From Neobacillus sp. PS2-9 (lineage in GTDB: Bacteria; Bacillota; Bacilli; Bacillales; Cytobacillaceae): 64,000 nucleotides of DNA. The DNA lies in contig NZ_CP133269.1 of assembly GCF_030915525.1 (NCBI RefSeq), positions 1,265,001-1,329,000 of the forward strand, read 5' to 3'. Every line of letters starts with the position of its first letter. Position 1 is the first letter of the stretch. Position numbers and translations under genes: made by a program. The notes beneath the pieces were generated by a model that saw only the letters and a program-made list of their open reading frames with translations, had not been told where the DNA came from and did not search any database. This document shows, in pieces, positions 28,433-36,285 of the stretch.

Positions 28433-29236
28433 ATGTGGAAGTGGGAAGCGGAAGGGGAGGCAAGAGCAGTCATTGTGATGGTTCATGGTGCCATGGAACA
28501 TCATGGGCGTTATGGCTGGCTGATTGAAATGTGGCGTTCATCGGGCTTTCATGTAATTATGGCCGATCTTCCCGGTCAGGGTATGACAACGAGGGCGAAC
28601 CGTGGCCATATCGATTCCTTCGACGAATACATTTATGAGGTAAAGGATTGGATTCAGGCGGCTTACCGATATGATTTACCTGTATTTTTATTAGGCCATA
28701 GTATGGGGGGATTAATTTCTATCCGTTTATTACAGGAAGAAAAGCTAAACATTGCTGGTGTCATTTTGTCATCACCATGTTTGGGCCTGGTTAAATCCCC
28801 ATCTAAAGTTATAGACATTCTATCTTACGGTTTGAATGTGGTATTCCCATCTTTACGGATGAATTCAGGCTTAACGGTTCAAATGGCGACTAGAAATGAA
28901 GATGTGCGAGAAGCGGATTCCAATGATACCCTATACGTTACAAAAGTCTCTGTCAGATGGTATAGAGAGTTAGTTGCTGCCATGAAGCAGGCATTCGTAA
29001 CTATGGATCAAACACAGGATATTCCCATGCTGGTGATGCAGGGTGGGGATGACTTGATTGTCAATAAGGCAACCGTTAAGGAATGGTTTAATCACGCCCC
29101 ATTATCCGAAAAAAGATTTAAGGAATGGCCAAAATGCTATCATGAAATCTTTAATGAGCCAGAGCGGGAAGAAGTATTTGAATATGCCAAGGATTTTGTA
29201 AACAGTCAACTAAAAGCAATTGGCTATATCGTATAG
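28433..29236 (+). CDS. ytpA: Lysophospholipase-like alpha/beta hydrolase YtpA
   Basis: 267 residues from ATG 28433 with GGGGGAAA upstream; the open frame to 28334 lacks a ribosome site. Motifs: VHGAMEHHGRYG, DLPGQGMT, GHSMGG (nucleophile), GGDDLIVN (acid) and CYHEIFNE (His), the Hydrolase_4/monoglyceride lipase pattern. B. subtilis YtpA produces the phospholipid antibiotic bacilysocin. Forms an operon with ytpB, 18 bases apart. Confidence 0.87.
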   Translation: MWKWEAEGEARAVIVMVHGAMEHHGRYGWLIEMWRSSGFHVIMADLPGQGMTTRANRGHIDSFDEYIYEVKDWIQAAYRYDLPVFLLGHSMGGLISIRLLQEEKLNIAGVILSSPCLGLVKSPSKVIDILSYGLNVVFPSLRMNSGLTVQMATRNEDVREADSNDTLYVTKVSVRWYRELVAAMKQAFVTMDQTQDIPMLVMQGGDDLIVNKATVKEWFNHAPLSEKRFKEWPKCYHEIFNEPEREEVFEYAKDFVNSQLKAIGYIV

Positions 29237-29254
29237 AAAGGTGGATTTTTTTTC

Positions 29255-30337
29255 ATGATGCCAATCACCCTCATGTCCAGGGTTTATCGCAAAGTACTTC
29301 CAGCAGTCCATCAAGAATTGGCCTATTGGAAAAGCCGAGCTGAGAAAATCCCGAATCCTGAACTAAGGGCACAGGCCCTGGCGAGTATAGAGCATAAAAC
29401 CTTCCACTGTGAAGGAGGAGCCATCCTTGCTCTAACTGCCAAAGGAGAATATAGAAAAGCAATAAAATTCATAGTGGCCTACCAAACGATCAGTGATTAC
29501 TTAGATAATCTTTGTGACCGAAGTACGTCTCTTGATCCTATCGATTTTGCTGCCCTGCATGAATCTATGTCAGATGCGCTGGTTTTACACGCTGAAGAGA
29601 AAAACTATTACCGGTTCCGTGAGGACCAAAACGACGATAATTACTTGCATGATTTATCGGAAACCTGCCGATCAGTATTACGGGAATTAAAACATTACGA
29701 CAAGATCAAGGATTATCTACTTGAACTATGCCAGTATTATTGCGACCTGCAAATAAATAAACATGTAGTTCACGATGAACGTGTCCCACGTCTGGAAAAA
29801 TGGTTTAATCACTACCAACAACAGCTGCCTGAAATGGAATGGTATGAATTCTCGGCATGTTCAGGTTCTACATTGGGGATCTTTTGTTTAGTCTCCTATG
29901 CTATGCGTGACGATTTTAAGACCAGCGATGCTGAGAACATTCGCAAAGGGTATTTCCCTTATATTCAAGGCTTACATATCTTGTTGGATTATTTTATTGA
30001 TCAAGAAGAGGATATTGCCGGAGGAGACTTGAATTTTTGTGCTTACTATGAAAATCAAGAAACTCTCTTTAATCGTTTAAACCATTTTGTTATGGAAGCA
30101 GATAGGCACACTGAGTTTCTCCCTCATAAAAAATTTCACCAGCTGATCAATCGCGGTCTGCTAGGGATCTATTTATCAGATGAGAAAGTACGAAAGCAAA
30201 AAAATGTCCGTAAGCTGGCAAGAGGAATGATTAAATCGGGTGGGTGGGTTAGTTATTTCTTTTATTTTAATGGACTTGCCTATCGGTCGATTCAAAAATC
30301 TGTACCATCCTTTGTGATAAGATTAATGACAAAATAA
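29255..30337 (+). CDS. ytpB: Tetraprenyl-beta-curcumene synthase YtpB (DUF2600)
   Basis: 360 residues. In B. subtilis YtpB cyclises tetraprenyl diphosphate to tetraprenyl-beta-curcumene, the C35 sesquarterpene precursor found in spores. The Asp-rich motif DYLDNLCDR is at 81-89. A second acidic cluster EEDIAGGDLNFCAYYENQE is near the middle. Start could be either of two adjacent ATGs (29255 or 29258). Coupled to ytpA. Confidence 0.9.
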   Translation: MMPITLMSRVYRKVLPAVHQELAYWKSRAEKIPNPELRAQALASIEHKTFHCEGGAILALTAKGEYRKAIKFIVAYQTISDYLDNLCDRSTSLDPIDFAALHESMSDALVLHAEEKNYYRFREDQNDDNYLHDLSETCRSVLRELKHYDKIKDYLLELCQYYCDLQINKHVVHDERVPRLEKWFNHYQQQLPEMEWYEFSACSGSTLGIFCLVSYAMRDDFKTSDAENIRKGYFPYIQGLHILLDYFIDQEEDIAGGDLNFCAYYENQETLFNRLNHFVMEADRHTEFLPHKKFHQLINRGLLGIYLSDEKVRKQKNVRKLARGMIKSGGWVSYFFYFNGLAYRSIQKSVPSFVIRLMTK

Positions 30338-30347
30338 AAGAGGCGAC

Positions 30348-30404
30348 TTTTTCAAGTCAGCCTCTTTAGCGTTTTTCAAGTCAGCCTCTTTAGCGTTTTT
30401 CAAG
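30348..30404. repeat. 24-bp tandem duplication covering the ytqB stop codon and the ytpB/ytqB terminator
   Basis: The unit TTTTTCAAGTCAGCCTCTTTAGCG occurs at 30348-30371 and 30372-30395, then partly (9 nt) at 30396-30404. The last codons and stop of ytqB are duplicated outside the gene. AAAGAGGCGAC (about 30338-30347) pairs with the first GTCAGCCTCTTT to make the ytpB terminator. Confidence 0.9.
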
Positions 30405-30962
30405 AGCCACAATAAATGGCGGGTTATTTTGCTGATTGATGAATTGGTATTGGAGGACATGGGCCTTTTTTTGCTCTAATTGCTGACAGTAATGAAGCAA
30501 GGAATCACGTTCTACTGCTCCTTCCACATGTCCATGGTAGATAACAAGCACGATGGTGCCTTCTGGAGTCATCATTTCTAATAATTGCTCAATTGCTGAA
30601 ATGGTTGTTTCAGGACGAGTTACAATGGATTTATCGCTTCCTGGTAAATAACCTAGGTTAAAAATAGCTCCAGTAACCTTACCATGATGGATAGTTGGGA
30701 TAAGTCGGGAAAGATTCTCATGACCTTCGTGAAAAATCTCTACTCGTTCGGAAAGACCATGCTGATGTATGCGATCCTTACTCGCAGCAATCGCCTCTTT
30801 CTGTACATCAAACCCGTACACTTTTCCACTATCTCCAACTAGACCTGCTAAAAAAACGGTATCATGGCCATTACCTAATGTGGCATCTATTACGATATCT
30901 CCAGGTTTTACAGCTTTTTCAAGTAATTTTCTGGCAAAAGGTAAAATACGATCCATCTTCAT
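30390..30962 (-). CDS. ytqB: SAM-dependent methyltransferase YtqB
   Basis: 190 residues, Rossmann-like class I methyltransferase (rRNA_methylase family). Motif I DATLGNGHDTVFLA and an acidic motif II (VYGFDVQKEA) bind SAM. FNLGYLPGSDKSI resembles the catalytic motif of this family. B. subtilis YtqB has been studied structurally. It follows ytqA by 3 bases. The substrate is probably tRNA or another small RNA, but the sequence does not show it. Confidence 0.88.
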   Translation of the reverse strand: MKMDRILPFARKLLEKAVKPGDIVIDATLGNGHDTVFLAGLVGDSGKVYGFDVQKEAIAASKDRIHQHGLSERVEIFHEGHENLSRLIPTIHHGKVTGAIFNLGYLPGSDKSIVTRPETTISAIEQLLEMMTPEGTIVLVIYHGHVEGAVERDSLLHYCQQLEQKKAHVLQYQFINQQNNPPFIVALEKR

Positions 30963-30965
30963 ATT

Positions 30966-31925
30966 TTATTCCTCCGCCTGCCCGTGATAAAATTTCCCTT
31001 GCCAGCTGTTTCTCTTTTTTAACTCCGCATCAATGCTATTTAACACTTCCCACTTATTTACGCTCCACATTGGACCCACCATTAAGTCAATCGGGCCGTC
31101 ACCTGTGATACGGTGAACAATCATTTCCGGCGGTAAAATCTCCAATTGGTCACATACTAATTTTATATAGTCTTCCTTGGAAAGAAACTCGAGCATTCCT
31201 TTTTCGTATTGCTTAACCATTGGTGTGCCTTTTAAAAGGTGAAGCAAGTGGATCTTAATCCCTTGTACATCAAGTTTTGCAACTTCTCCTGCCGTTTCCA
31301 TCATCATGTCATACGATTCAAGTGGCAGCCCATTAATAATATGGGAACAAATACGAATCCCGTGCTTCCTTAATTTATTAACGCCATCGATATAACATTG
31401 GAAATCATGGGCTCGATTAATAAGAGCCGCCGTTTGTTCATGGACCGTTTGTAGGCCAAGCTCCACCCATAAATAGGTTCTCTGATTTAATTCTGCTAGA
31501 TATTCCACGACATCATCCGGGAGACAATCTGGACGAGTGGCGATTGACAAGCCTACGACACCCTCCTGCTGTAGAACTCTTTCAAATTTATCACGGAGAA
31601 CGGCAACGGGTGCGTGGGTGTTAGTGTAAGCCTGAAAATAGGCCATATACTTGCCGTCTTTCCATTTAGTGTGCATTTTCTCTTTGATATCAATGAACTG
31701 TTTCTCAAGGTCATCCGCACGGTTTCCTGCGAAATCACCAGATCCAGAAGCACTACAAAAAGTACAACCGCCATGAGCAACGGTACCATCACGGTTTGGG
31801 CAGTCAAATCCGCCGTCTAGTGCCACTTTAAATACCTTGTGCCCAAATTGGTTTCGCAGGTGGTAATTCCATGTATGGTATCGCTTATCATCAACAGCAT
31901 AGGGAAAAGGTTTAGTCTGAATCAT
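30966..31925 (-). CDS. ytqA: Radical SAM protein YtqA (YhcC/TIGR01212 family)
   Basis: 319 residues from ATG 31925 with AAGGAGG upstream; the frame is open to 31961 without support. The 4Fe-4S cysteines are Cys42, Cys54 and Cys57 in the wide C-x11-C-x2-C spacing (CPNRDGTVAHGGCTFC) typical of this Elp3-like family. The SIATRPDCLPDD stretch is also diagnostic. Paired with the methyltransferase YtqB, which suggests a shared tRNA modification role. Confidence 0.9.
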   Translation of the reverse strand: MIQTKPFPYAVDDKRYHTWNYHLRNQFGHKVFKVALDGGFDCPNRDGTVAHGGCTFCSASGSGDFAGNRADDLEKQFIDIKEKMHTKWKDGKYMAYFQAYTNTHAPVAVLRDKFERVLQQEGVVGLSIATRPDCLPDDVVEYLAELNQRTYLWVELGLQTVHEQTAALINRAHDFQCYIDGVNKLRKHGIRICSHIINGLPLESYDMMMETAGEVAKLDVQGIKIHLLHLLKGTPMVKQYEKGMLEFLSKEDYIKLVCDQLEILPPEMIVHRITGDGPIDLMVGPMWSVNKWEVLNSIDAELKKRNSWQGKFYHGQAEE

Positions 31926-32136
31926 ATCAGTAAACCTCCTTGTTAAAGAATTTCCACTCAATAAATTGAATAAGATAGAAAAATTTTAACATGAACTCAA
32001 GAGCATATCCAATTGAAATTCTTTCATACAAAATTGCCAGCATTTATCAAACTGGTTGTGTTATAGGAAAAAGAAACAAGAACAAAATAAGAAATGAAGC
32101 AGTGTGCTTGCTTCAAAATAAAGGGGGTTCTTTTAC

Positions 32137-32400
32137 ATGGCTACTCGTGAATCAATGGATAATCTAATGCAGCAGTGTGAGGATGCGCTTCGATATGCTG
32201 AGGATCAATATAAGCAAAGCAGCCTTCAAGAGCATTATAATGACGATGATTACACAAAAGCATTACAACAGCTAGAAGAAACCTATCAGGACATTGCAAA
32301 AATGGCACATAGTGCGAATTCACAACAGCGTGAACAACTCCATCGAATGAGATTGCAGCTACAGCAGATTCAAAACTCAATGATCCTTGAAAGTCATTAA
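32137..32400 (+). CDS. ytzC: YtzC, DUF2524 family
   Basis: 87 residues, almost wholly helical and polar, with coiled-coil heptads (DNLMQQCEDALRYAEDQYKQ, EQLHRMRLQLQQIQNSM). Matches the size and pattern of B. subtilis YtzC. Function unknown. Ribosome site AAAGGGGG before ATG 32137. Followed at 14 bases by a small basic protein gene. Confidence 0.85.
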   Translation: MATRESMDNLMQQCEDALRYAEDQYKQSSLQEHYNDDDYTKALQQLEETYQDIAKMAHSANSQQREQLHRMRLQLQQIQNSMILESH

Positions 32401-32414
32401 GAGGAGGAGAAATC

Positions 32415-32594
32415 TTGAAAAAACGTTCAAAACAACAAAACCCTGAGCAAAAAACTCGAAATGGAGTAAATAATCAAGACGTTGAGCTTGGTCAGGATTT
32501 CGATGTGGTTAAACAATCCAAAAAGAAGTACGAAAAAACTGGCGGCCAGCCAGTGAAGTCTAAATTCCACCAAGAAAAAAATCAATCCTCCTAA
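32415..32594 (+). CDS. Small basic hydrophilic protein
   Basis: 59 residues from TTG 32415 after GAGGAGGAG: MKKRSKQQNPEQKTRNG, then DVELGQDFDVVKQSKKKYEK and a Lys/Gln-rich tail. No hydrophobic segment. Composition recalls small spore or YfhD-like proteins, but I cannot assign a family. It forms an operon with ytzC and has a good terminator. Confidence 0.7.
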   Translation: MKKRSKQQNPEQKTRNGVNNQDVELGQDFDVVKQSKKKYEKTGGQPVKSKFHQEKNQSS

Positions 32595-32602
32595 AAAAAA
32601 AT

Positions 32603-32639
32603 AAGAAGAGGCCGACAAAAAAGTCTGCCTCTTCTTTTC
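32603..32639 (+). terminator. Terminator of the ytzC operon
   Basis: 14-bp stem with one mismatch (32603-32616 with 32623-32636), A6 loop, then T residues. Confidence 0.88.
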
Positions 32640-32745
32640 GTTAAAAGAGCCCCTTAAACCCCTTCTATATAAATTTTTCAACGAAAACACCTTGAAAATA
32701 GAAGAAAAATCCCGTTCACACATTAGAAACAACTGGGTTTTGATG

Positions 32746-32789
32746 TGTGATGTAGGTCACAGATTGGGTGTGTTTAACATGGTTTAAAT
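32746..32789 (+). promoter_or_regulatory. FNR-type site 1 and promoter of the nrf operon
   Basis: TGTGATGTAGGTCACA at 32746-32761 is an exact match to the B. subtilis Fnr consensus TGTGA-N6-TCACA. A TTAAAT -10-like hexamer at 32784-32789 would give a start near 32796, placing the site at about -42, the activating position. This supports anaerobic induction of nrfHA. The rest of 32640-32946 is AT-rich leader. Confidence 0.75.
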
Positions 32790-32887
32790 AAGGTATGGAT
32801 TATAAGATTCCATTCCAAAACCTCCACTTTCTGTTAGGAGACCAAAGAGTTTGAGGACGGTCACCTAACAATTTTTCAAACATACCA

Positions 32888-32903
32888 TGTGAACATGTTC
32901 ACA
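32888..32903 (+). promoter_or_regulatory. FNR/CRP-type site 2 within the nrf leader
   Basis: TGTGAACATGTTCACA is a perfect 16-bp palindrome fitting the same consensus. It lies 142 bp downstream of site 1 and 43 bp before the first ATG, so it is inside the predicted transcript; it would suit a repressing or modulating role. Confidence 0.65.
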
Positions 32904-32946
32904 AATCATCCACATTTTTTACCAACCGATCCTGAGAGGAGTAACA

Positions 32947-33771
32947 ATGAAAAAGTATCTATTTTTCCTAAGTATGTTCTTCGTCCTAATGTTTCCAATG
33001 AATGGCTATGCAGAAAATCAAGGTGTTTTAAGCATGGAAGAACTGTCGATACATATCATGCCGGAGTATGCGTATCACCCAAATGATCAAAAAAAGAACC
33101 ATGCCCCACTATTAATCGGCTATCAAGGGACTATGGTAAACAACTCAAAAGGGCCCCAAAAAGGTCAAATCGAAATTCCGCTGCCAACTAAGGAGAAGAA
33201 TTTTCGAATTGGCTACGTGGCAGATTACTCAATTAATTTAAGCAAGGCGTATGAGATTGAATATGTGCTAGATCGTGAAAAAGAGACCATTTCCTGGACT
33301 ACAAGTGAAGAAATAGGTCCAAATGAACGATATAAATTCGTAATTGAATTTTTTACGGATAGCTTAATGGTTAAAAAAGAAAAGAAGTCATTAGCGTATG
33401 ACTTTAAAAGTTTTGCTGATATTGGACTTCTTAACATTTCCTTTACCCAGCCCGAAAAAGCAAAGAATATGAAGCTTACGCCAGCTCCAGAAGAGAATCA
33501 GAATCATGTTGAAGGAGATAAAACGTTATCTTATCTTTTCCAAGATGTGAAAGCAGGGGACGGGAAAGAATTCAAACTGAAGTATGACCGTAAAGAAACG
33601 AAACCAACAACAGAACTAAATGATAATGCAGTAAACATAGATGAAAAGAAAGAGACGAAGAATGCCACACATCTGGCCGTTGGCACATTTGGTGGAATAA
33701 CTGTCCTTTCAGCAGGGATCTTGGCCATTCTTTTAAAGAAAAGAAAAAGAAAACAATCTACCGGGAATTAA
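32947..33771 (+). CDS. Secreted, C-terminally membrane-anchored protein of the nrf operon
   Basis: 274 residues. An N-terminal signal peptide (MKKYLFFLSMFFVLMFPMNGYA) is cleaved near residue 22; a mostly beta extracytoplasmic domain follows; residues about 242-262 form a C-terminal helix (THLAVGTFGGITVLSAGILAILL) with a basic tail (KKRKRK) in the cytoplasm. No CxxCH and no cysteines in the outer domain. GAGAGGAG precedes the ATG. It is first in the operon, 60 bases before nrfH. Function unknown; a chaperone or electron-transfer partner role is only a guess. Confidence 0.8.
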   Translation: MKKYLFFLSMFFVLMFPMNGYAENQGVLSMEELSIHIMPEYAYHPNDQKKNHAPLLIGYQGTMVNNSKGPQKGQIEIPLPTKEKNFRIGYVADYSINLSKAYEIEYVLDREKETISWTTSEEIGPNERYKFVIEFFTDSLMVKKEKKSLAYDFKSFADIGLLNISFTQPEKAKNMKLTPAPEENQNHVEGDKTLSYLFQDVKAGDGKEFKLKYDRKETKPTTELNDNAVNIDEKKETKNATHLAVGTFGGITVLSAGILAILLKKRKRKQSTGN

Positions 33772-33831
33772 GGTACGTAAGTACTTTAATAAATAAAAAA
33801 GAGAAAAAAGAATTCTATGGGAGGTGAAGAG

Positions 33832-34344
33832 ATGTTCAAAAAGCTTTTAAAAATCAACAAAAAATTTCTATTTGTAGTCGTACTTCTAATCGGTGTCCTT
33901 CTATCACTCACAACAGTAAAGACTATGGCATATCTGGATTCACCAGGTTTCTGTCAAAACTGTCATACGATGAAGAATGTATACACATCATTCATGGACT
34001 CTACTCATGCAGAACTTCAATGTAATGACTGCCATTTACCGCACAAGAGTGAAGTAGGAAAGTTATTTTTTAAAGGTCGAGCAGGGATGACTCATGTGTA
34101 TTACAACTCACTAGGAACAGATGATATCCCGAATGTCATTGAGGCCACAGACCGTACGATGAAAGTAATCAATGAAAACTGTGTTTCCTGTCACAAGAGT
34201 ACCATTACTAATGTGTCTCATGACGCGAAGGATAGTTGTGTCTCCTGTCACAAAACAGTACCACATGGGAAAGGCTTTAAAGATGACCACTATAATAAGC
34301 CACCTAAATCAGGAGAATTATTAGAAAATAAGGGAGGATTTTAA
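33832..34344 (+). CDS. nrfH: Tetrahaem cytochrome c NrfH (menaquinol dehydrogenase)
   Basis: 170 residues from ATG 33832 (GGGAGGTGAAGAG upstream). An N-terminal membrane anchor (residues 12-28) precedes four CxxCH sites at 41-45, 64-68, 117-121 and 136-140; the first is followed by Thr-Met (CHTM), the methionine ligand known in NrfH. It oxidises menaquinol and feeds NrfA outside the membrane. Two bases separate it from nrfA. Confidence 0.95.
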   Translation: MFKKLLKINKKFLFVVVLLIGVLLSLTTVKTMAYLDSPGFCQNCHTMKNVYTSFMDSTHAELQCNDCHLPHKSEVGKLFFKGRAGMTHVYYNSLGTDDIPNVIEATDRTMKVINENCVSCHKSTITNVSHDAKDSCVSCHKTVPHGKGFKDDHYNKPPKSGELLENKGGF

Positions 34345-34346
34345 TA

Positions 34347-35795
34347 ATGGGAAGGTTCCGATATGGGGCATATCTTTTCCTGCTTGCATTTGTACTATTG
34401 ATCACTGGCTGTGGCACTGAATCCAGTGATCAAACAGCAACCGCTGCAGGTAAAAAGACAACTGGCCTCTCAGCAGATGAAATTAGTAATGAAGCATTCA
34501 AAGACTTATTTCCGCTACAGTACAACAGTTATAAGAAAAATGAAAAGATGGAAGATACAACATACGGTGGCTCTGTCAAACGCAGCAAGTATGATGAGGA
34601 TAAAGAGCCATTGCTGCCGATTTTGTTTAATGGTTATGGATTTGCAACCGAGTATAACGAAGAGCGTGGGCATACGTATGCATTAGAAGATATTCGTAAT
34701 ATTAAACGAATTACTGATAAATCTGTAGGTTCTTGTTATACATGTAAATCAACGGCTGTTCCAAAAATGATTGAGGAAATGGGCGATAGCTATTGGGGGG
34801 CCAATTTTAACAAGGATATTTGGCCAAAGGGTGAAGCGATGGGACACTCTCCAATTGGCTGCTCTGATTGCCATGACCCAAAAACGATGGACTTGCGAGT
34901 GACACGTCCTAGTTTTTATAAAGCTTTAGAAGCTAAGGGAGTAGATGTATCCAAACCAACGAAAAATGATATGCGCAGTTATGTATGTGGACAATGTCAT
35001 GTGGAGTATTACTTTGCTTCAAAGAATAGTGAAGTAACCTTCCCTTGGACAAAAGGATTTAAGCCGGAAGAAATGTATGAATACTATAATACGATTGCAA
35101 AAGAAAACGGTTTTGAGAAGGACTGGGTAAGTAATATTTCTGGTACTCCTATGTTAAAAGCACAACATCCTGAATATGAAACACACTCATCCGGTACACA
35201 TGGTAAAGCTAATGTTTCCTGTGCAGATTGCCACATGCCGTATGAACGCGTCGATGGAAAAAGAAAGATCACATCACACTGGTGGACGTCTCCACTAAAA
35301 ACGATGCAAACCTCTTGCGGCCAGTGCCACGGGGACCGTGATTTAGACAAATTAAAAGATCGTGTTCTTGAGATTCAAGAGGCAAATGTTAGTGCATTAC
35401 ACGAAGCACAGGACGTTTCAACCACCTCTCACTATTATGTAAACAAAATGATTACTACTGGGGTAAGCCAAGAGAAAATTAAACAAGCACAGGAATTTGT
35501 ACGCAAGGGACAATGGTTCTGGGATATTATTGCAGCTGAAAACTCTGCAGGCTTTCATAATCCACAAGGGTCGATGGATTCGTTACGAATCTCTATTGAG
35601 CAGTCCAATAAAGCCATCCGCTTAGCTACTGAAGAACTTGTGAAAAAAGGCGTTAACATGGATGAGCTGGATAAGGAAATTGAAAAAGTGAAAAAAGCAG
35701 TCCTGGATGAAAAGGTAAATGAGAAGAAAAAAGATAAGGCAGTAAATAGTTATTTCCCTGCTCAAGCACCTGTTGTACCGCCTGTAAAAAAATAG
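34347..35795 (+). CDS. nrfA: Ammonia-forming cytochrome c nitrite reductase NrfA
   Basis: 482 residues. Pentahaem enzyme reducing nitrite to ammonium by six electrons. The active-site haem motif is CYTCK at 130-134, where lysine replaces histidine; four CxxCH sites begin at Cys172, Cys214, Cys292 and Cys324. A lipobox LITGC (Cys22) anchors it outside the membrane. The catalytic Tyr/His stretch and CGQCHVEYYF are conserved. Haem-attachment genes are not in the window. Confidence 0.97.
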   Translation: MGRFRYGAYLFLLAFVLLITGCGTESSDQTATAAGKKTTGLSADEISNEAFKDLFPLQYNSYKKNEKMEDTTYGGSVKRSKYDEDKEPLLPILFNGYGFATEYNEERGHTYALEDIRNIKRITDKSVGSCYTCKSTAVPKMIEEMGDSYWGANFNKDIWPKGEAMGHSPIGCSDCHDPKTMDLRVTRPSFYKALEAKGVDVSKPTKNDMRSYVCGQCHVEYYFASKNSEVTFPWTKGFKPEEMYEYYNTIAKENGFEKDWVSNISGTPMLKAQHPEYETHSSGTHGKANVSCADCHMPYERVDGKRKITSHWWTSPLKTMQTSCGQCHGDRDLDKLKDRVLEIQEANVSALHEAQDVSTTSHYYVNKMITTGVSQEKIKQAQEFVRKGQWFWDIIAAENSAGFHNPQGSMDSLRISIEQSNKAIRLATEELVKKGVNMDELDKEIEKVKKAVLDEKVNEKKKDKAVNSYFPAQAPVVPPVKK

Positions 35796-35868
35796 ACTTT
35801 TCCATTAATCATCTTATTCGTCCCGCCAAGAAGGAATAAGAATGGAAAGAGCCTTAGGTAACGTTGTA

Positions 35869-35906
35869 GAAAACACTGTTTCTTCGTGAGAAACAGTGTT
35901 TTCTTG
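35869..35906 (+). terminator. Terminator of the nrf operon
   Basis: 14-bp perfect stem (35869-35882 with 35890-35903), 7-nt loop. Confidence 0.85.
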
Positions 35907-35960
35907 CGTTTATTTTGTCAAATTAATTGTGGTGAGTCAATTTTAGAGTTCTAATTTTTA

Positions 35961-36150
35961 GGTCGGCGGAATAAAGTGCAAAGTTGGCGGAATTCCATTC
36001 AGAGTTGGCGGAATAAACTGCAAAGTTGGCGGAATTCCATTCAAAGTTGGCGGAATAAACTGCAGAGTTGGCGGAATTCCATTCGAAGTTGGCGGAATAA
36101 ACTGCAAAGTTGGCGGAATAAATCTCAACTTTGGCGGAATCTATCGAAAT
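35961..36150. repeat. Array A: nine copies of a 21-bp tandem unit
   Basis: The core GTTGGCGGAAT recurs exactly every 21 bp, starting at 35962, 35983, 36004, 36025, 36046, 36067, 36088, 36109 and 36130. Second halves alternate between AAACTGCAA and TCCATTCAA types, giving a 42-bp higher order; the last two copies are degenerate. Because 21 is a multiple of three the array is open in one frame and spells repeated QSWRNKL/QSWRNSI, but it has no ribosome site and is not a gene. It occupies most of the 490-bp nrfA-MFS gap. Confidence 0.95.
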
Positions 36151-36285
36151 TCAGTGAATTGACTAGAAATCCAGCGAACATTTACCCGGTGCTGGCAATG
36201 AAAAATAATTGCACTTCCGCTGAAAAAGGAATAATATATTTCTTTGGGAATTGAAATAATAGCTAATTGTAAAGGAGCGTTTTTC

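Noticed and set aside
32427..32732. 101-codon minus-strand frame with hydrophobic stretches
   Set aside because: It crosses the small basic gene and its terminator on the opposite strand and has no ribosome site.
34347..35795. Recent transfer of the nrf genes
   Set aside because: Base composition and codon use look like the flanks, and no mobile element borders the operon.
35961..36150. Possible CRISPR array
   Set aside because: Units are directly adjacent with no unique spacers of constant length, and no cas genes are in the window.
35976..36254. Open frame of 92 codons with QSWRNKL/QSWRNSI repeats
   Set aside because: It is array A read in one frame; the 21-bp unit has no stop codons, and there is no ribosome site or domain.
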